Notes: generated from the letters alone by a model not told the origin. A stretch of DNA of 64,000 nucleotides from Beggiatoa alba B18LD (GCF_000245015.1 NZ_JH600070.1:1050010-1114009), one strand, 5' to 3'; counted from the first letter of the stretch, positions 17,650-28,292 are shown. A program made the numbers and translations.

Positions 17650-18954
17650 GTGTTTGAACGCCCACGTACTGGGGAACGCGCCTTATTAGTGCATATCACC
17701 ATTCATCAATTCACTGAACAAGCCAGTTTAGAAGAATTTACTGAACTAGTCCGTTCAGCAGGCGCACTGCCTATCCTCTCCATCACAGGGACACGCCCAA
17801 TGCCCGACCCCGCTTTATTTGTTGGGTCAGGCAAATTACAAGAAATTCTCGATGCCATTCAAAGTAATGACATTGAAATTGTTTTATTTAATCACACATT
17901 AAGCCCTGTTCAAGAACGTAACTTAGAAAGAGAGTTAAAATGTCGTGTTCTTGATAGGACAGGCGTTATATTAGACATCTTCGCCCAACGCGCCCGTTCC
18001 TTTGAAGGTAAATTACAGGTCGAATTAGCGCAACTGCAACACCTCTCAACCCGCTTAATTCGCGGTTGGACACACTTAGAACGACAAAAAGGTGGGATAG
18101 GTTTACGTGGACCTGGGGAAACTCAATTAGAATTAGACCGTCGTTTAATTGCAGGGCGGATTAAAAATATTAATAAACGCTTAGAAAAAGTCAGCCAGCA
18201 ACGCGAAATTAGTCGCCGAGCACGACAACGTGCGGAAATTCCCGTTGTTTCCCTTGTTGGTTACACCAATGCGGGCAAATCAACCCTATTTAATCGACTC
18301 ACTAACGCTGAAGTTTACGCCGCTGATCAACTCTTTGCGACACTAGATGCAACTTTACGACGTATTGATTTACCTGATAAAACCCCGCTTATTTTGGCGG
18401 ACACTGTTGGATTTATCCAACAACTCCCCCATGATTTAGTTGCTGCTTTTCGCGCCACCTTAGATGAAACTCGATTAGCGAATATTTTGTTACATGTTGT
18501 TGATGCCAGTGATCCTGAACGTCAAAATAGAATTAATCAGGTTAATCAGGTACTCACGGAAATTGAAGCACAACAGGTTAGCCAAATTTTAATTTATAAC
18601 AAAGTTGATAAATTAGGCGATGAACAACCACACATTGAGCGTGATGAAACAGGGCGAATTTGTAAAATTTGGCTCTCCGCAGTCACAGGGGCAGGCATAG
18701 ACCTGTTACATTTAGCACTGAGTGAGCAACTCCATGAAACCAGTATTCAACAATGGGTGCAAGTATCTGCTAATAATGGACAATTACGCGCCCGTTTATA
18801 TCAACTCAGCACAGTTTTAGCAGAAGAATACAGCGAAAACGGTGATAGCTTATTAAAAATTCAGTTGCTACCAAAAAACCTTACTCAATTACTTGAATCA
18901 GAAAAAGATTTGCAAATAGTAGAAAAACTTGCAGGTCTGCCTAAAGCTTCTTAA
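17650..18954 (+). CDS. hflX: Ribosome-associated GTPase HflX
   Basis: HflX splits stalled 70S ribosomes under stress. The 434-aa protein has the N-terminal HflX domain with GLRGPGETQLELDRR, a G1 motif GYTNAGKST, the G3 motif DTVGF, and NKVDK as G4. The start codon is GTG, supported by an AAGGGG site 11 bases upstream and alignment with the family N terminus. The sequence following its stop is the remnant of a toxin gene rather than hflK directly. Confidence 0.96.
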   Translation: MFERPRTGERALLVHITIHQFTEQASLEEFTELVRSAGALPILSITGTRPMPDPALFVGSGKLQEILDAIQSNDIEIVLFNHTLSPVQERNLERELKCRVLDRTGVILDIFAQRARSFEGKLQVELAQLQHLSTRLIRGWTHLERQKGGIGLRGPGETQLELDRRLIAGRIKNINKRLEKVSQQREISRRARQRAEIPVVSLVGYTNAGKSTLFNRLTNAEVYAADQLFATLDATLRRIDLPDKTPLILADTVGFIQQLPHDLVAAFRATLDETRLANILLHVVDASDPERQNRINQVNQVLTEIEAQQVSQILIYNKVDKLGDEQPHIERDETGRICKIWLSAVTGAGIDLLHLALSEQLHETSIQQWVQVSANNGQLRARLYQLSTVLAEEYSENGDSLLKIQLLPKNLTQLLESEKDLQIVEKLAGLPKAS

Positions 18955-18984
18955 AATAACGATTTTTAGTCGTGGTACGATAAA

Positions 18985-19158
18985 AGAAGCCATTAACATA
19001 CAAAAACATGGTATTTCATTTGAACAAGCCGCTTATGTTTTTGCAGAACCTTTCACATTAACCCTATATGATGGTGACATTCTTTTGTGTGTATCATCAG
19101 TGCTCGAAAAGCAACCAAAAAAGAAAAACAGACCTATCAGCAAAGATGTCTAACATGA
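18985..19158 (+). pseudogene. Decayed BrnT-family toxin gene
   Basis: In one frame (from about 18985) the translation gives INIQKHGISFEQAAYVFAEP, the conserved N-terminal block of BrnT RNase toxins. The C-terminal BrnT block appears in another frame as IISARKATKKEKQTYQQ (from 19093) and ends with TGA at 19156-19158. The very N terminus and roughly 20 central residues are missing, with a frame change between 19065 and 19093. The family assignment is from memory of the BrnT consensus. The locus is presumably inactive. Confidence 0.7.
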
Positions 19159-19301
19159 AAGATAAACACGATTTTAGTAACGCTGAACAAGGGAAGTTTT
19201 ATAGACCACTAGAAGAATTAGACATCCCCATTTATTTAGACAGTGAAGTAAACGCTTTTTTATTCAAAAGCTATGGGCTAAAGGTTAATCTTTTTCTTTA
19301 A
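19155..19301 (+). pseudogene. Truncated antitoxin partner of the brnT remnant
   Basis: The 48-codon frame starts with an ATGA overlap with the toxin remnant's stop, the usual coupling in these modules. It begins MKDKHDFSNAEQGKFYRPLEELDIPIYLDSEV, a block typical of small antitoxins of the BrnA-like type, then diverges after AFLFKSYG and stops early. Intact relatives continue with a helical dimerisation segment, so this copy looks truncated. Confidence 0.6.
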
Positions 19302-19413
19302 TAGTGCATTACCCAACAGCGTTTTATTCAGCATTGTTTGTTTTTGTTAAAGCAAAAACGCTAGTTATCCATGATTACTTAACGATTTAATTCAACAAAA
19401 CGGAGTAGCATAC

Positions 19414-20643
19414 ATGGCTTGGAACGAGCCGGGCAATAATGGTAATAAAGACCCTTGGGGACATCGTAAAAACGAGCAAGGCCCTCCCGATTTAGACGAA
19501 GTCCTGAAAAAAATACAGGATAAACTCAATGGCTGGTTTGGGGGCAGCGGTTCAGGCGGTAGCTTTGGTATGGGCGACATGGGAAAAGGCATTAGCTGGT
19601 CATTGATTGGGCTGATTGCTGTCGCTTTACTTTTCCTCTGGAGCATGTTCGGCTGGTACGTGGTGCAACCCGCAGAGCAAGGGGTAGAAACTCGTTTCGG
19701 TCGCTATGTTGCCACAACCAACCAAGGCTTAAACTGGCATTTCCCTTATCCCATTGAATCTGTGCAAAAAGTCAATGTTGAGCAAGTACGCGCAATTAAT
19801 CACCGCGCTTTAATGCTGACGCAAGATGAAAATATTGTTGATATTGAACTGGTTGTACAATATCGCATTACTAATGCACGCGATTATCTATTTAACGTCA
19901 ATGACCCCGACGGCACATTACAACAAGCCACAGAAAGCGCGTTGCGTGAGGTAGTTGGCACTAGTGAAATGGAAAAAGTCTTAACCAGTGAGCGCGATAA
20001 AGTCACGTTAAAGACCAAAGAGTTGATTCAAATCATTGTTGACCGCTATCAAACAGGCTTAATCGTTATCAGCGTAAACATGCAAAACGCACAACCCCCA
20101 ACTGCTGTACAAGCTGCATTTGCTGATGTCATCAAAGCCCGTGAAGACGAAGAACGCGACAAAAACCGTGCACAAGCTTATGCAAATGGTGTTTTGCAAC
20201 GGGCAACAGGGCAAGCTGAATTATTACGTCAAGAAGCGCAAGCCTATAAAGCCGTGGTTATCGCCCGTGCTGAAGGTCAAACACAACGCTTTTTAAGTAT
20301 TTTAAACGAATATGAAAAAGCACCCGATATTACTCGCAAGCGTATGTATATAGAAACCATGGAATCTATATTGAGTAACTCCACCAAAATGATGATTGAT
20401 GTCAAAGGCGGTAATAATGTCATGTTATTCCCCTTAGACAAATTACTGGGTGATCGGAATACCGCAACTATCCCGCCTGTAACGGATAAAAGTACACTTA
20501 ACAACACCTCATCCGTCATCAGCAATTCAACCTCTAGCCCGAATCAGCCTTTTACGGTATTTCCTCCGCAAACAGACCTACAACCCATTGTACGACCTTC
20601 GCGTGATGACAACCGTACAAGTACAAGCAGAGGAAATCCTTAA
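19414..20643 (+). CDS. hflK: HflK subunit of the FtsH-modulating HflKC complex
   Basis: HflK and HflC are SPFH/band-7 proteins that assemble around the FtsH protease in the inner membrane. This 409-aa protein has a Gly-rich cytoplasmic N terminus, one transmembrane helix (about 66-86), and the SPFH domain starting VVQPAEQGVETRFGRY. The C terminus (after about 340) is Ser/Thr/Asn-rich and poorly conserved. A CGGAG site precedes the ATG. The stop codon overlaps the hflC start by one base (TAATG). Confidence 0.96.
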   Translation: MAWNEPGNNGNKDPWGHRKNEQGPPDLDEVLKKIQDKLNGWFGGSGSGGSFGMGDMGKGISWSLIGLIAVALLFLWSMFGWYVVQPAEQGVETRFGRYVATTNQGLNWHFPYPIESVQKVNVEQVRAINHRALMLTQDENIVDIELVVQYRITNARDYLFNVNDPDGTLQQATESALREVVGTSEMEKVLTSERDKVTLKTKELIQIIVDRYQTGLIVISVNMQNAQPPTAVQAAFADVIKAREDEERDKNRAQAYANGVLQRATGQAELLRQEAQAYKAVVIARAEGQTQRFLSILNEYEKAPDITRKRMYIETMESILSNSTKMMIDVKGGNNVMLFPLDKLLGDRNTATIPPVTDKSTLNNTSSVISNSTSSPNQPFTVFPPQTDLQPIVRPSRDDNRTSTSRGNP

Positions 20644-21521
20644 TGTTACAAAATAAAATGATTCTTGGGGCTATCAGTATCGTTGTGTTACTGATTCTGA
20701 TGATGTCCATGTTCTACGTACAAGAGACTGAAAAGGCTTTAAAACTGCAATTCGGACGGGTTGTTAAATCAGACTATACCCCCGGTTTACATTTTAAAGT
20801 GCCCTTTTTGCAAACCATTCGCAAATTTGATGCGCGTATTCAATCCTTTGATTCTAACCCGCAACATTTTTTAACAGGGGAACAAAAGAACTTAATTGTT
20901 GACTCCTTCATTAAATGGCGAATTACTGATACTGAAACCTATTTCAAGAGCGTTGGTGGTAATCCCATCAATGCAGGACGACGCTTATCTGAATTTATCG
21001 CGGACGGTTTACGCAGTGAATTCGGTAAACGAACCATTCAAGAAGTTGTTTCAGGCGACCGCGCAAAAATCATGGATATTATTACCGCTGAAGCCAATCG
21101 CCGTGGTAATGAATTCGGCATTGAAGTCGTTGACGTGCGCATCAAACAAATTAACCTACCTGATGATGTGAGCACCTCTGTTTATCAACGGATGGATGCC
21201 GCACGGGAACAAGTGGCGCGTGAATTACGCTCTCGCGGGGAAGCCGCAGCAACCCGTATTCGCGCAGAAGCGGATCGAGAAAATATGGAAATCATTTCCA
21301 AAGCTGAACGTGACGCGGAACAAATTCGTGGGGAAGGGGATGCAACGGCAACAGAAATCTACGCCAATGCTTTCAGCCGTAATCCTGATTTTTACAGCTT
21401 CACGCGGAGTTTAACTGCCTATCGCGAAACCTTTAAATCCAAAGATGACATTCTGTTGTTGGAACCTGACTCAGATTTCTTCAAATTTTTTAAAGGAATA
21501 GAGACAGCCCCAGCGCATTAA
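20643..21521 (+). CDS. hflC: HflC subunit of the HflKC complex
   Basis: The 292-aa SPFH-domain protein has an N-terminal membrane helix (about 5-25), then YVQETEKALKLQFGRVV and a long coiled-coil stretch (REQVARELRSRGEAAATRIRAEADR) typical of HflC. It is coupled to hflK by a TAATG overlap, as expected for a 1:1 complex. A large interrupted hairpin follows the stop. Confidence 0.97.
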   Translation: MLQNKMILGAISIVVLLILMMSMFYVQETEKALKLQFGRVVKSDYTPGLHFKVPFLQTIRKFDARIQSFDSNPQHFLTGEQKNLIVDSFIKWRITDTETYFKSVGGNPINAGRRLSEFIADGLRSEFGKRTIQEVVSGDRAKIMDIITAEANRRGNEFGIEVVDVRIKQINLPDDVSTSVYQRMDAAREQVARELRSRGEAAATRIRAEADRENMEIISKAERDAEQIRGEGDATATEIYANAFSRNPDFYSFTRSLTAYRETFKSKDDILLLEPDSDFFKFFKGIETAPAH

Positions 21522-21538
21522 TTGCTAAGGGATGATAA

Positions 21539-21601
21539 AACGGATACTTGCGGCTGTTCTTCACTTGATAAAAAAGTAAGACACAGCGACTAGTATCCGT
21601 T
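21539..21601 (+). terminator. Long interrupted hairpin after hflC
   Basis: AACGGATACT (21539-21548) pairs perfectly with AGTATCCGTT (21592-21601), and an imperfect inner stem (GCTGT/ACAGC and CACTT/AAGT) extends it. The flank is TATTGTTT. It may end or attenuate the hfl transcript before yjeT-hisZ. Confidence 0.5.
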
Positions 21602-21657
21602 ATTGTTTCCAAGCATCATAATACGTTTAATGCACTCTTAACTTGGTTTTGCCCTAC

Positions 21658-21846
21658 ATGATGTGGACTGAACTCGGGACAGCCTTCGCCCTATTGATTA
21701 TTTTTGAAGGTATTATGCCCTTTATTAATCCGTCGCGGTTTCGCCAAACGCTTCAGGCGATGGCTGAATTGAACGATAAAACCTTACGCATTGTCGGTTT
21801 TGTCAGCATGTTATTTGGTTTACTCTTACTCTACCTCGTTCATTAA
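21658..21846 (+). CDS. yjeT: DUF2065 (YjeT-like) small membrane protein
   Basis: The 62-aa protein consists of two hydrophobic helices (about 5-22 and 43-60) around a conserved PFINPSRFRQTLQ segment, the signature of DUF2065. Its function is unknown; the family sits between hflC and hisZ/purA in many gammaproteobacteria. The frame extends upstream to a TTG at 21643, but the ATG at 21658 matches family length better. The stop overlaps the hisZ start (TAATG). Confidence 0.85.
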   Translation: MMWTELGTAFALLIIFEGIMPFINPSRFRQTLQAMAELNDKTLRIVGFVSMLFGLLLLYLVH

Positions 21847-23018
21847 TGAATCATCAGGATCGCTGGTTACTCCCTGCGGGCATTACCGATGCCCTGCCCG
21901 ACGAAGCGGCACATTTAGAACATCTCCGCCGCACTATCTTAGACCTATATGCAACATGGGGTTATGAACTCATCATCCCCCCGATGATTGAATACTTAGA
22001 CTCCCTCTTAGTAGGAGCAGGTCATGACTTAGACTTACAAACGTTTAAACTCATTGACCAATTAAACGGACGACTGATGGGAATTCGTGCAGATATGACC
22101 CCTCAAGCTGCCCGTATCGATGCCCACCGCTTAAAACGTGATATTCCCAGTCGTCTTTGCTATCTTGGCACTGTCTTACACACCCGTCCAACAGGCTTTA
22201 CAGGCACACGCTCCTTATTACAAGTTGGTGCTGAACTTTACGGACATGCAGGCATAGAAAGCGATGCAGAAATTTTAGCCTTACTGCTCACCACCCTAAC
22301 GGTAACGGGAGTGCAAGCCTTTCACGTTGACGTTGGACATGTGGGTATTTACCGTGCATTAGTCGAACAAGCCCAGTTAAATAGCGAACAAGAAAGCCTC
22401 TTATTTGCTGCCATTCAACGCAAAGCCCTTGCCGAAGTGCGTGAATTACTCACCACATGGCAGACTCCTACCCGCTTACAACACCAACTCACCGCCCTGA
22501 TCGAACTCAATGGCGATGTTCACGTTTTAAACGAAGCGCGTCGAGTCTTACAAAATGCTCCCGACAGCGTACAACAAGCCTTAACGACTTTAGAACAACT
22601 GAATACCCATTTAAGCCGTTATACCCTACATTTTGACCTTGCCGAATTACGGGGATACAACTACTACAGAGGCTTAGTTTTTGCCGCCTATGTACCCGAA
22701 CATGGACAAGCCATTGCACTGGGTGGACGCTATGACAATATCGGCAAAGCTTTCGGACATGCCCGCCCTGCGACAGGATTCAGTACCGACTTACGCATAT
22801 TAGCAGAACTTACTACCGTTCCATCTGCGAAAAAAACCGCGATTTTTGCCCCTGCGGGACTCGATGCCAATTTACAAGCAACGATTCAACAACTCCGCCA
22901 ACAAGGCGAGCGCGTCATCCAAGCTTTACCCCAACAACAAGGCGATGCCAAAGCAATGGGCTGTAACCGCGAATTACGCTGGCAAGCAGGACACTGGCAA
23001 ATACACGCGCTCAGTTAA
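21846..23018 (+). CDS. hisZ: ATP phosphoribosyltransferase regulatory subunit
   Basis: HisZ is a catalytically inactive HisRS-like paralogue that activates short-form HisG in histidine biosynthesis. The 390-aa protein has the class II synthetase fold: MGIRADMTPQAARI (motif 2 region) and a LGGRYDNI block near the C terminus. It is shorter than HisRS and lacks the anticodon-binding domain. Its place between yjeT and purA is conserved in gammaproteobacteria with this HisG type. It is coupled to yjeT by TAATG. Confidence 0.95.
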   Translation: MNHQDRWLLPAGITDALPDEAAHLEHLRRTILDLYATWGYELIIPPMIEYLDSLLVGAGHDLDLQTFKLIDQLNGRLMGIRADMTPQAARIDAHRLKRDIPSRLCYLGTVLHTRPTGFTGTRSLLQVGAELYGHAGIESDAEILALLLTTLTVTGVQAFHVDVGHVGIYRALVEQAQLNSEQESLLFAAIQRKALAEVRELLTTWQTPTRLQHQLTALIELNGDVHVLNEARRVLQNAPDSVQQALTTLEQLNTHLSRYTLHFDLAELRGYNYYRGLVFAAYVPEHGQAIALGGRYDNIGKAFGHARPATGFSTDLRILAELTTVPSAKKTAIFAPAGLDANLQATIQQLRQQGERVIQALPQQQGDAKAMGCNRELRWQAGHWQIHALS

Positions 23019-23075
23019 ACAATCATGCAATACACACTGTTTTCAAGACTTATTTAACCTACTTCAAAAGTTTAG

Positions 23076-24383
<1,308 letters not shown>

Positions 24384-24395
24384 GTTTTAATGATT

Positions 24396-24428
24396 GCGAA
24401 TGCGTTAATTCTCTGATAACGCATTCGC
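24396..24428 (+). terminator. Terminator hairpin after purA
   Basis: A perfect 12-bp stem, GCGAATGCGTTA with TAACGCATTCGC and a 9-base loop, starts 13 bases past purA. The T-run after it is short (TCATTTCC). Confidence 0.6.
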
Positions 24429-24478
24429 TCATTTCCAATCCATTTCTTTTTTCCAATACCGCCCTGTTACAATCGCCC

Positions 24479-25183
24479 ATGTCCTGCATTGCCGATGCCT
24501 TAACCCATGTTCGCCAACAGATTTTAATGGCAGAACAACAATTTAACCGTCAGCCCCACAGCGTGCAATTATTAGCGGTTAGTAAAACCCATCCACCTGA
24601 TGCTGTCATTCAAGCGATACAAGCAGGACAGCTTTGTTTTGGTGAGAATTATGTACAAGAAGCTGTCGATAAAATTCAAATTTTACGAGCAGACCATCCG
24701 CAACTGGAATGGCATTTTATTGGCGCGTTACAATCGAATAAAACGCGCGTTGTCGCCGAACATTTTCACTGGGTGCATACGCTAGACAGTTTGAAAAATG
24801 CAGAACGCTTAAATCAACAACGCCCCGCCAATTTACCCGCATTACAAGTTTGTATTCAAGTGAATATCAGTGCAGAACCTCAAAAAGCAGGGATTAGTGT
24901 TGATGATGTGCCTACATTAGCGCGGGCAATTCAGACATTACCGCGTTTACAATTACGTGGGTTAATGGCGATTCCTGCGCCTGCGCCCGATTTTGCAACA
25001 CAACGCCAATCTTTTCGCCAATTACGCGAAATTTTTGAACAGTTACAAGCACAAGGGATGAGTTTAGATACTTTATCGATGGGCATGACGGACGATATGC
25101 AAGCGGCGATTGCGGAAGGTGCGACCCTCGTGCGGATTGGTACGGCGATTTTTGGGGCGCGTGCGAAAAAAATTGAAGCGTAA
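24479..25183 (+). CDS. yggS: PLP homeostasis protein (YggS/PROSC family)
   Basis: The 234-aa protein is a single-domain alanine-racemase-fold PLP-binding protein that buffers pyridoxal phosphate rather than catalysing a known reaction. Visible signatures are LLAVSKTHP (the PLP lysine), FGENYVQEA, WHFIGALQSNK, and LSMGMTDDMQAAIAEGAT followed by VRIGTAIFG. In many gammaproteobacteria it sits beside proC and pilT; here a CoA-binding protein gene follows instead. Confidence 0.95.
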   Translation: MSCIADALTHVRQQILMAEQQFNRQPHSVQLLAVSKTHPPDAVIQAIQAGQLCFGENYVQEAVDKIQILRADHPQLEWHFIGALQSNKTRVVAEHFHWVHTLDSLKNAERLNQQRPANLPALQVCIQVNISAEPQKAGISVDDVPTLARAIQTLPRLQLRGLMAIPAPAPDFATQRQSFRQLREIFEQLQAQGMSLDTLSMGMTDDMQAAIAEGATLVRIGTAIFGARAKKIEA

Positions 25184-25207
25184 TGAATTCATGAGGGAGT
25201 GATAAAC

Positions 25208-25678
25208 GTGGATGATGTGCAAAGTTTACGGCGTATTTTAAAAGCTTATAAAACTGTGGCGATGGTTGGTTTATCTAATAATTGGTATCGTCCCAGTTAT
25301 TTTGCTGCAAAATATTTGCAAAAACAGGGTTATAAAGTTATTCCTGTTAATCCTGCTTATACAGAAGTGTTAGACGAAAAATGTTACCCTGATTTAGCGT
25401 CAATCCCTGAACCTATTGATATCGTTGACTGTTTTCGTAAGGTAGAAGAAATTCCCGCCTTAACTGAACAAGCCATTGCAATTAACGCTAAAGTTTTATG
25501 GATGCAATTAGGCATTGTCGATGAGGTCTCGGCGAAAAAGGCGGAGGTGGCAGGTTTAGAAGTGGTCATGAACCGTTGTATGAAAATTGAGTATGCGCGT
25601 TTATTTGGTGGACTCAATTTTATTGGGGTTAATACAAAAGTGATTTCGTCAAAGCGTCCGTTATGGTTGCCGTATTAA
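25208..25678 (+). CDS. CoA-binding domain protein (YccU-like)
   Basis: The protein (156 aa from the chosen GTG) is a stand-alone Rossmann-type CoA-binding domain: TVAMVGLSNNWYRPSY for the nucleotide loop, VIPVNPAY, and VVMNRCMKIEYARL at the end. Its cellular role is not established. Two in-frame GTG codons compete; the one at 25208 has AGGGAG 8 bases upstream, whereas that at 25199 would overlap the site, so I chose the later one. It is only 24 bases from yggS and probably cotranscribed. Confidence 0.88.
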   Translation: MDDVQSLRRILKAYKTVAMVGLSNNWYRPSYFAAKYLQKQGYKVIPVNPAYTEVLDEKCYPDLASIPEPIDIVDCFRKVEEIPALTEQAIAINAKVLWMQLGIVDEVSAKKAEVAGLEVVMNRCMKIEYARLFGGLNFIGVNTKVISSKRPLWLPY

Positions 25679-25707
25679 TGGATAGCCGAATTTGGATTTG
25701 TTATCGA

Positions 25708-25787
25708 TATAGCAAACGTATTATAAAACGACATGGAGGACTGGCAGTCCTGTGAGGACTGCTAGTCCTAGATTTAAATCACTTTCG
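25708..25787. repeat. Palindromic intergenic repeat (family A), inverted copy
   Basis: The element lies in the opposite orientation to the other copies. It begins TATAGCAAACGTATTATAAAACG, contains both central arms GGACTGGCAGTCC and GGACTGCTAGTCC, and ends at ATCACTTTCGC without the outer left terminus. Confidence 0.7.
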
Positions 25788-25788
25788 C

Positions 25789-25869
25789 TTTTTAATTCTG
25801 CTAATTCTGTGAATTCTGATTCAGACAAGCTGTTGTCTTTTTTAACAGAAACTCGCTGAACTCAGGTTA
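25789..25869. repeat. Family B tract and family C tail reaching a stop codon
   Basis: TTAATTCTGCTAATTCTG tract units lead to TCAGACAAGC, then AGAAACTCGCTGAACTCAGG. The last bases, TTA, are the reverse complement of the TAA stop of the lipoprotein gene at 25867. Confidence 0.6.
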
Positions 25870-26706
25870 TCGATAGGTATTAACTCGATTTGTCCATCCA
25901 GCTAACCAGCGTTGTTCATTGCGTTCAACAGGCGCATTTTTAACCCGTTGAGTTAATACTTTAATCGCGGCGGTTGCAAATTCTGCTGTTGGTTGCTTGG
26001 TGTCCCCACTCATATTTTCCAAAACTTGCAATAATCCCCAGCCTTGTCCTTGATAACGTTCTGTTGTGGATGTGCCTTCACCTTTAAAATTGACATAGTC
26101 GATTAAGGCATAAATGCCGTTTGCAGATTGGGCGACGCGGTAAAATTGTTGTTTGACTTTTTCCCGTTGTGCTTCATGAGGCAGGCTTGCCAACAAGGTC
26201 GGTAAACTTTGTTCAACCCGATATGCCATAAATTCTACTTGGGTGGATAGGGTTTCATGTAAGAAACTACGCAAGGCTAACATTTCTTTACTGTTAATAG
26301 CTTTATTAAAGGTTTCTCGACTTTCCCAAGGGCAATAGGGTGTATTTGCAAGCCATTGTGGTATCGCTATTTTTTTAGTTTGCATAAATTGCAGTAACAG
26401 CGGAAACCCTTCTGTAAAAACAGGCTTTTTCCCTTTAGGGGCCCAAATAAAATGCCCAATGCCTAAAGAAGCAAACTCTTCCCCTGCATTCCAAACGGTT
26501 AAGCCCTCAACTTTTGCCCCGCTTTCGTTTTGCCAAATTTTATAACCGATGGCTAAGGCTTCTTGTTCACTCAGTTGTACTTGAAATTTATCATTATTAT
26601 TACTGTCTTTTGCCCCTGTCAATGAGGTACACGCGCTTAAATAGGCGATAAAAATCAGGGTTAGTGAGTAAATATAATGCTTTACTGGGAATACTTTCAT
26701 ATCCAT
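25867..26706 (-). CDS. Conserved lipoprotein of unknown function
   Basis: The 279-aa protein has a lipoprotein signal (hydrophobic 10-22, lipobox LSAC, C26). The mature part has a distinctive WNAGEEFASLGIGHFIWAP block and CPWESRETF, found as I recall in other uncharacterised proteobacterial proteins; the SLGIGHF phrase hints at an enzyme active site but I cannot name one. AAAGGTTG upstream of the first ATG supports the start. It stands alone between a repeat cluster and a Nudix gene 70 bp upstream. Confidence 0.75.
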   Translation of the reverse strand: MDMKVFPVKHYIYSLTLIFIAYLSACTSLTGAKDSNNNDKFQVQLSEQEALAIGYKIWQNESGAKVEGLTVWNAGEEFASLGIGHFIWAPKGKKPVFTEGFPLLLQFMQTKKIAIPQWLANTPYCPWESRETFNKAINSKEMLALRSFLHETLSTQVEFMAYRVEQSLPTLLASLPHEAQREKVKQQFYRVAQSANGIYALIDYVNFKGEGTSTTERYQGQGWGLLQVLENMSGDTKQPTAEFATAAIKVLTQRVKNAPVERNEQRWLAGWTNRVNTYR

Positions 26707-26775
26707 TCATGCAACCTTTGGCTTAGTGTCAATAATTTAGGTAAGTCAACTAGATAAGCAGTTGTAACTATGTTT

Positions 26776-27402
26776 TTAATAAGATGAATTGTGTACAGTA
26801 AAGAGGTTTTCTTGTGCTTTTGCCTGTTGTAACCGTTGGTAAAAGTTGACCAGTATGCCAGCCGTCGCGCCCCAAATCATCCGATTTTGATAATAAAATA
26901 CGTGGTAAAAATGTGCTTGTCCGCGATAGTGCATGATTTCCCGTTGATGATTTCTTTCGTCTAAGATAAAACTTAGTGGAACTTCAAAGACTTCTGCTAC
27001 TTCAAAACTATCTAGTTTTAAATGAAATCCTGTTTTTACAAATCCGACAACTGGCGTGATTAAAAAGCCTGTGCCTGTTTCGTAAGTATCTAATGTGCCA
27101 ATAATGTCTATGAAAGGACGTGATAAGCCGATTTCTTCCATGGTTTCGCGCAATGCTGTCTCTGTCACATTGCGATCATCCACATCTACACGTCCACCAG
27201 GGAAACAAATTTGTCCTGGATGGTTATGTAAATGCGCAGTGCGTTGCGTCAAGATGATTCGGTATTCGTCCGCATATTCGACTAGGGGAAGAAGCACCGC
27301 AGCAGGGACTAATGGCGTTTTTTTAGAAAGATGTGGATTTAACGTAAAATCATCATTACTGGGTAGGCTATGCAATACAGCTTGTTGTATGAGTTGACGC
27401 AT
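26776..27402 (-). CDS. CoA pyrophosphatase, Nudix family (NudL/YeaB-like)
   Basis: The 208-aa protein matches the CoA-diphosphatase branch of Nudix hydrolases, which splits CoA to 4'-phosphopantetheine and 3',5'-ADP. The branch-specific block LTQRTAHLHNHPGQICFPGG directly precedes the Nudix box GGRVDVDDRNVTETALRET ending MEEIGL. Its C-terminal half carries the TPVVGFV segment of the family. It is transcribed separately, with about 250 bp of AT-rich DNA upstream. Confidence 0.88.
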   Translation of the reverse strand: MRQLIQQAVLHSLPSNDDFTLNPHLSKKTPLVPAAVLLPLVEYADEYRIILTQRTAHLHNHPGQICFPGGRVDVDDRNVTETALRETMEEIGLSRPFIDIIGTLDTYETGTGFLITPVVGFVKTGFHLKLDSFEVAEVFEVPLSFILDERNHQREIMHYRGQAHFYHVFYYQNRMIWGATAGILVNFYQRLQQAKAQENLFTVHNSSY

Positions 27403-27654
27403 CTATGAGACCTCTAATCTGCTTTATAAACCGCTAATTTCCAATTATCCTGTTTTTATTCTATGAGCAGTTTTCTTATTTTCCTTATGATTTACCAAAT
27501 TATAGATTTTTTACAATGTCTGCCAAGTCAATTGGCAAGATTTGGCTGATATGCGTGTAAAAAGAGAATAAAAATTGCTTCTTGAGTGTGCGTATTATAT
27601 TCATGCAATGAAATATTTTTATTTATTCATTCCCGCTTAATTTAAGGAGAACGC

Positions 27655-28218
27655 ATGTTTTTTAAAAAAACGTTGTTTATGATGAGTTGGGTCGTTTTAT
27701 GGCAGTTATCAGGGTGTGCAAGTTTGTCTCAAGAAGAGTGCCAACAAGGTGATTGGCGCAATATTGGCTATAATGACGGTGCACAGGGTTATCAAGCCGA
27801 GCGGTTTTCTGAGCATCAAAAGGCTTGTTCTGAATATAAAATCCGTCCTGATTTTTCCTTGTATAAACAAGGTCATGACAATGGCATTGTCTCTTATTGT
27901 CGCCCAAATAATGGTTATGATGTCGGTCAACGCTTAAATAGTTATGAAGGGGTTTGTCCAAGCCATTTGGAAAATGCCTTTTTAGAGGCGTATTTAGATG
28001 GTTTAGCGGCAACTTATCGTAGTAATCAAACGACGCTAAACAGTAAAAATAGTGAATATCGCCGTTTGACAGCTTTACTCAGTGCATCTCGTGAAGAAAA
28101 AATACGTCGTAATATTCAAGAGCAGTTGAAAACTTTAAATAATGAAATAGAACAGCTTGAAAGTAAACAAGAAACTGCGACTAATCTTCGCAATCGTGCA
28201 GAGTCGGCATTACGTTAA
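27655..28218 (+). CDS. DUF2799-type lipoprotein
   Basis: The 187-aa protein has a lipobox LSGC (C21). The mature part repeats a GY(N)DG/GxxxG pattern with paired cysteines: DWRNIGYNDGAQG, YKQGHDNGIVSYC, YDVGQRLNSYEGVC, typical of DUF2799. The C-terminal 50 residues form a predicted coiled coil (NNEIEQLESKQETATN). A strong AAGGAG site lies 7 bases before the ATG. Function is unknown; an outer-membrane lipoprotein with a helical tail is inferred. The TRAP genes follow 75 bp later. Confidence 0.75.
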   Translation: MFFKKTLFMMSWVVLWQLSGCASLSQEECQQGDWRNIGYNDGAQGYQAERFSEHQKACSEYKIRPDFSLYKQGHDNGIVSYCRPNNGYDVGQRLNSYEGVCPSHLENAFLEAYLDGLAATYRSNQTTLNSKNSEYRRLTALLSASREEKIRRNIQEQLKTLNNEIEQLESKQETATNLRNRAESALR

Positions 28219-28292
28219 TAATCAAAATCATGTGTTGAAGAGGGAGAGTGATTGCCTCTCCTTTTTCTTATCATCCACCAAAGTTCTTATTT

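Noticed and set aside
28248-28292. Upstream GTG start for dctQ
   Set aside because: The GTG is too close to its ribosome-like site, and the extra 15 residues do not resemble the family N terminus.
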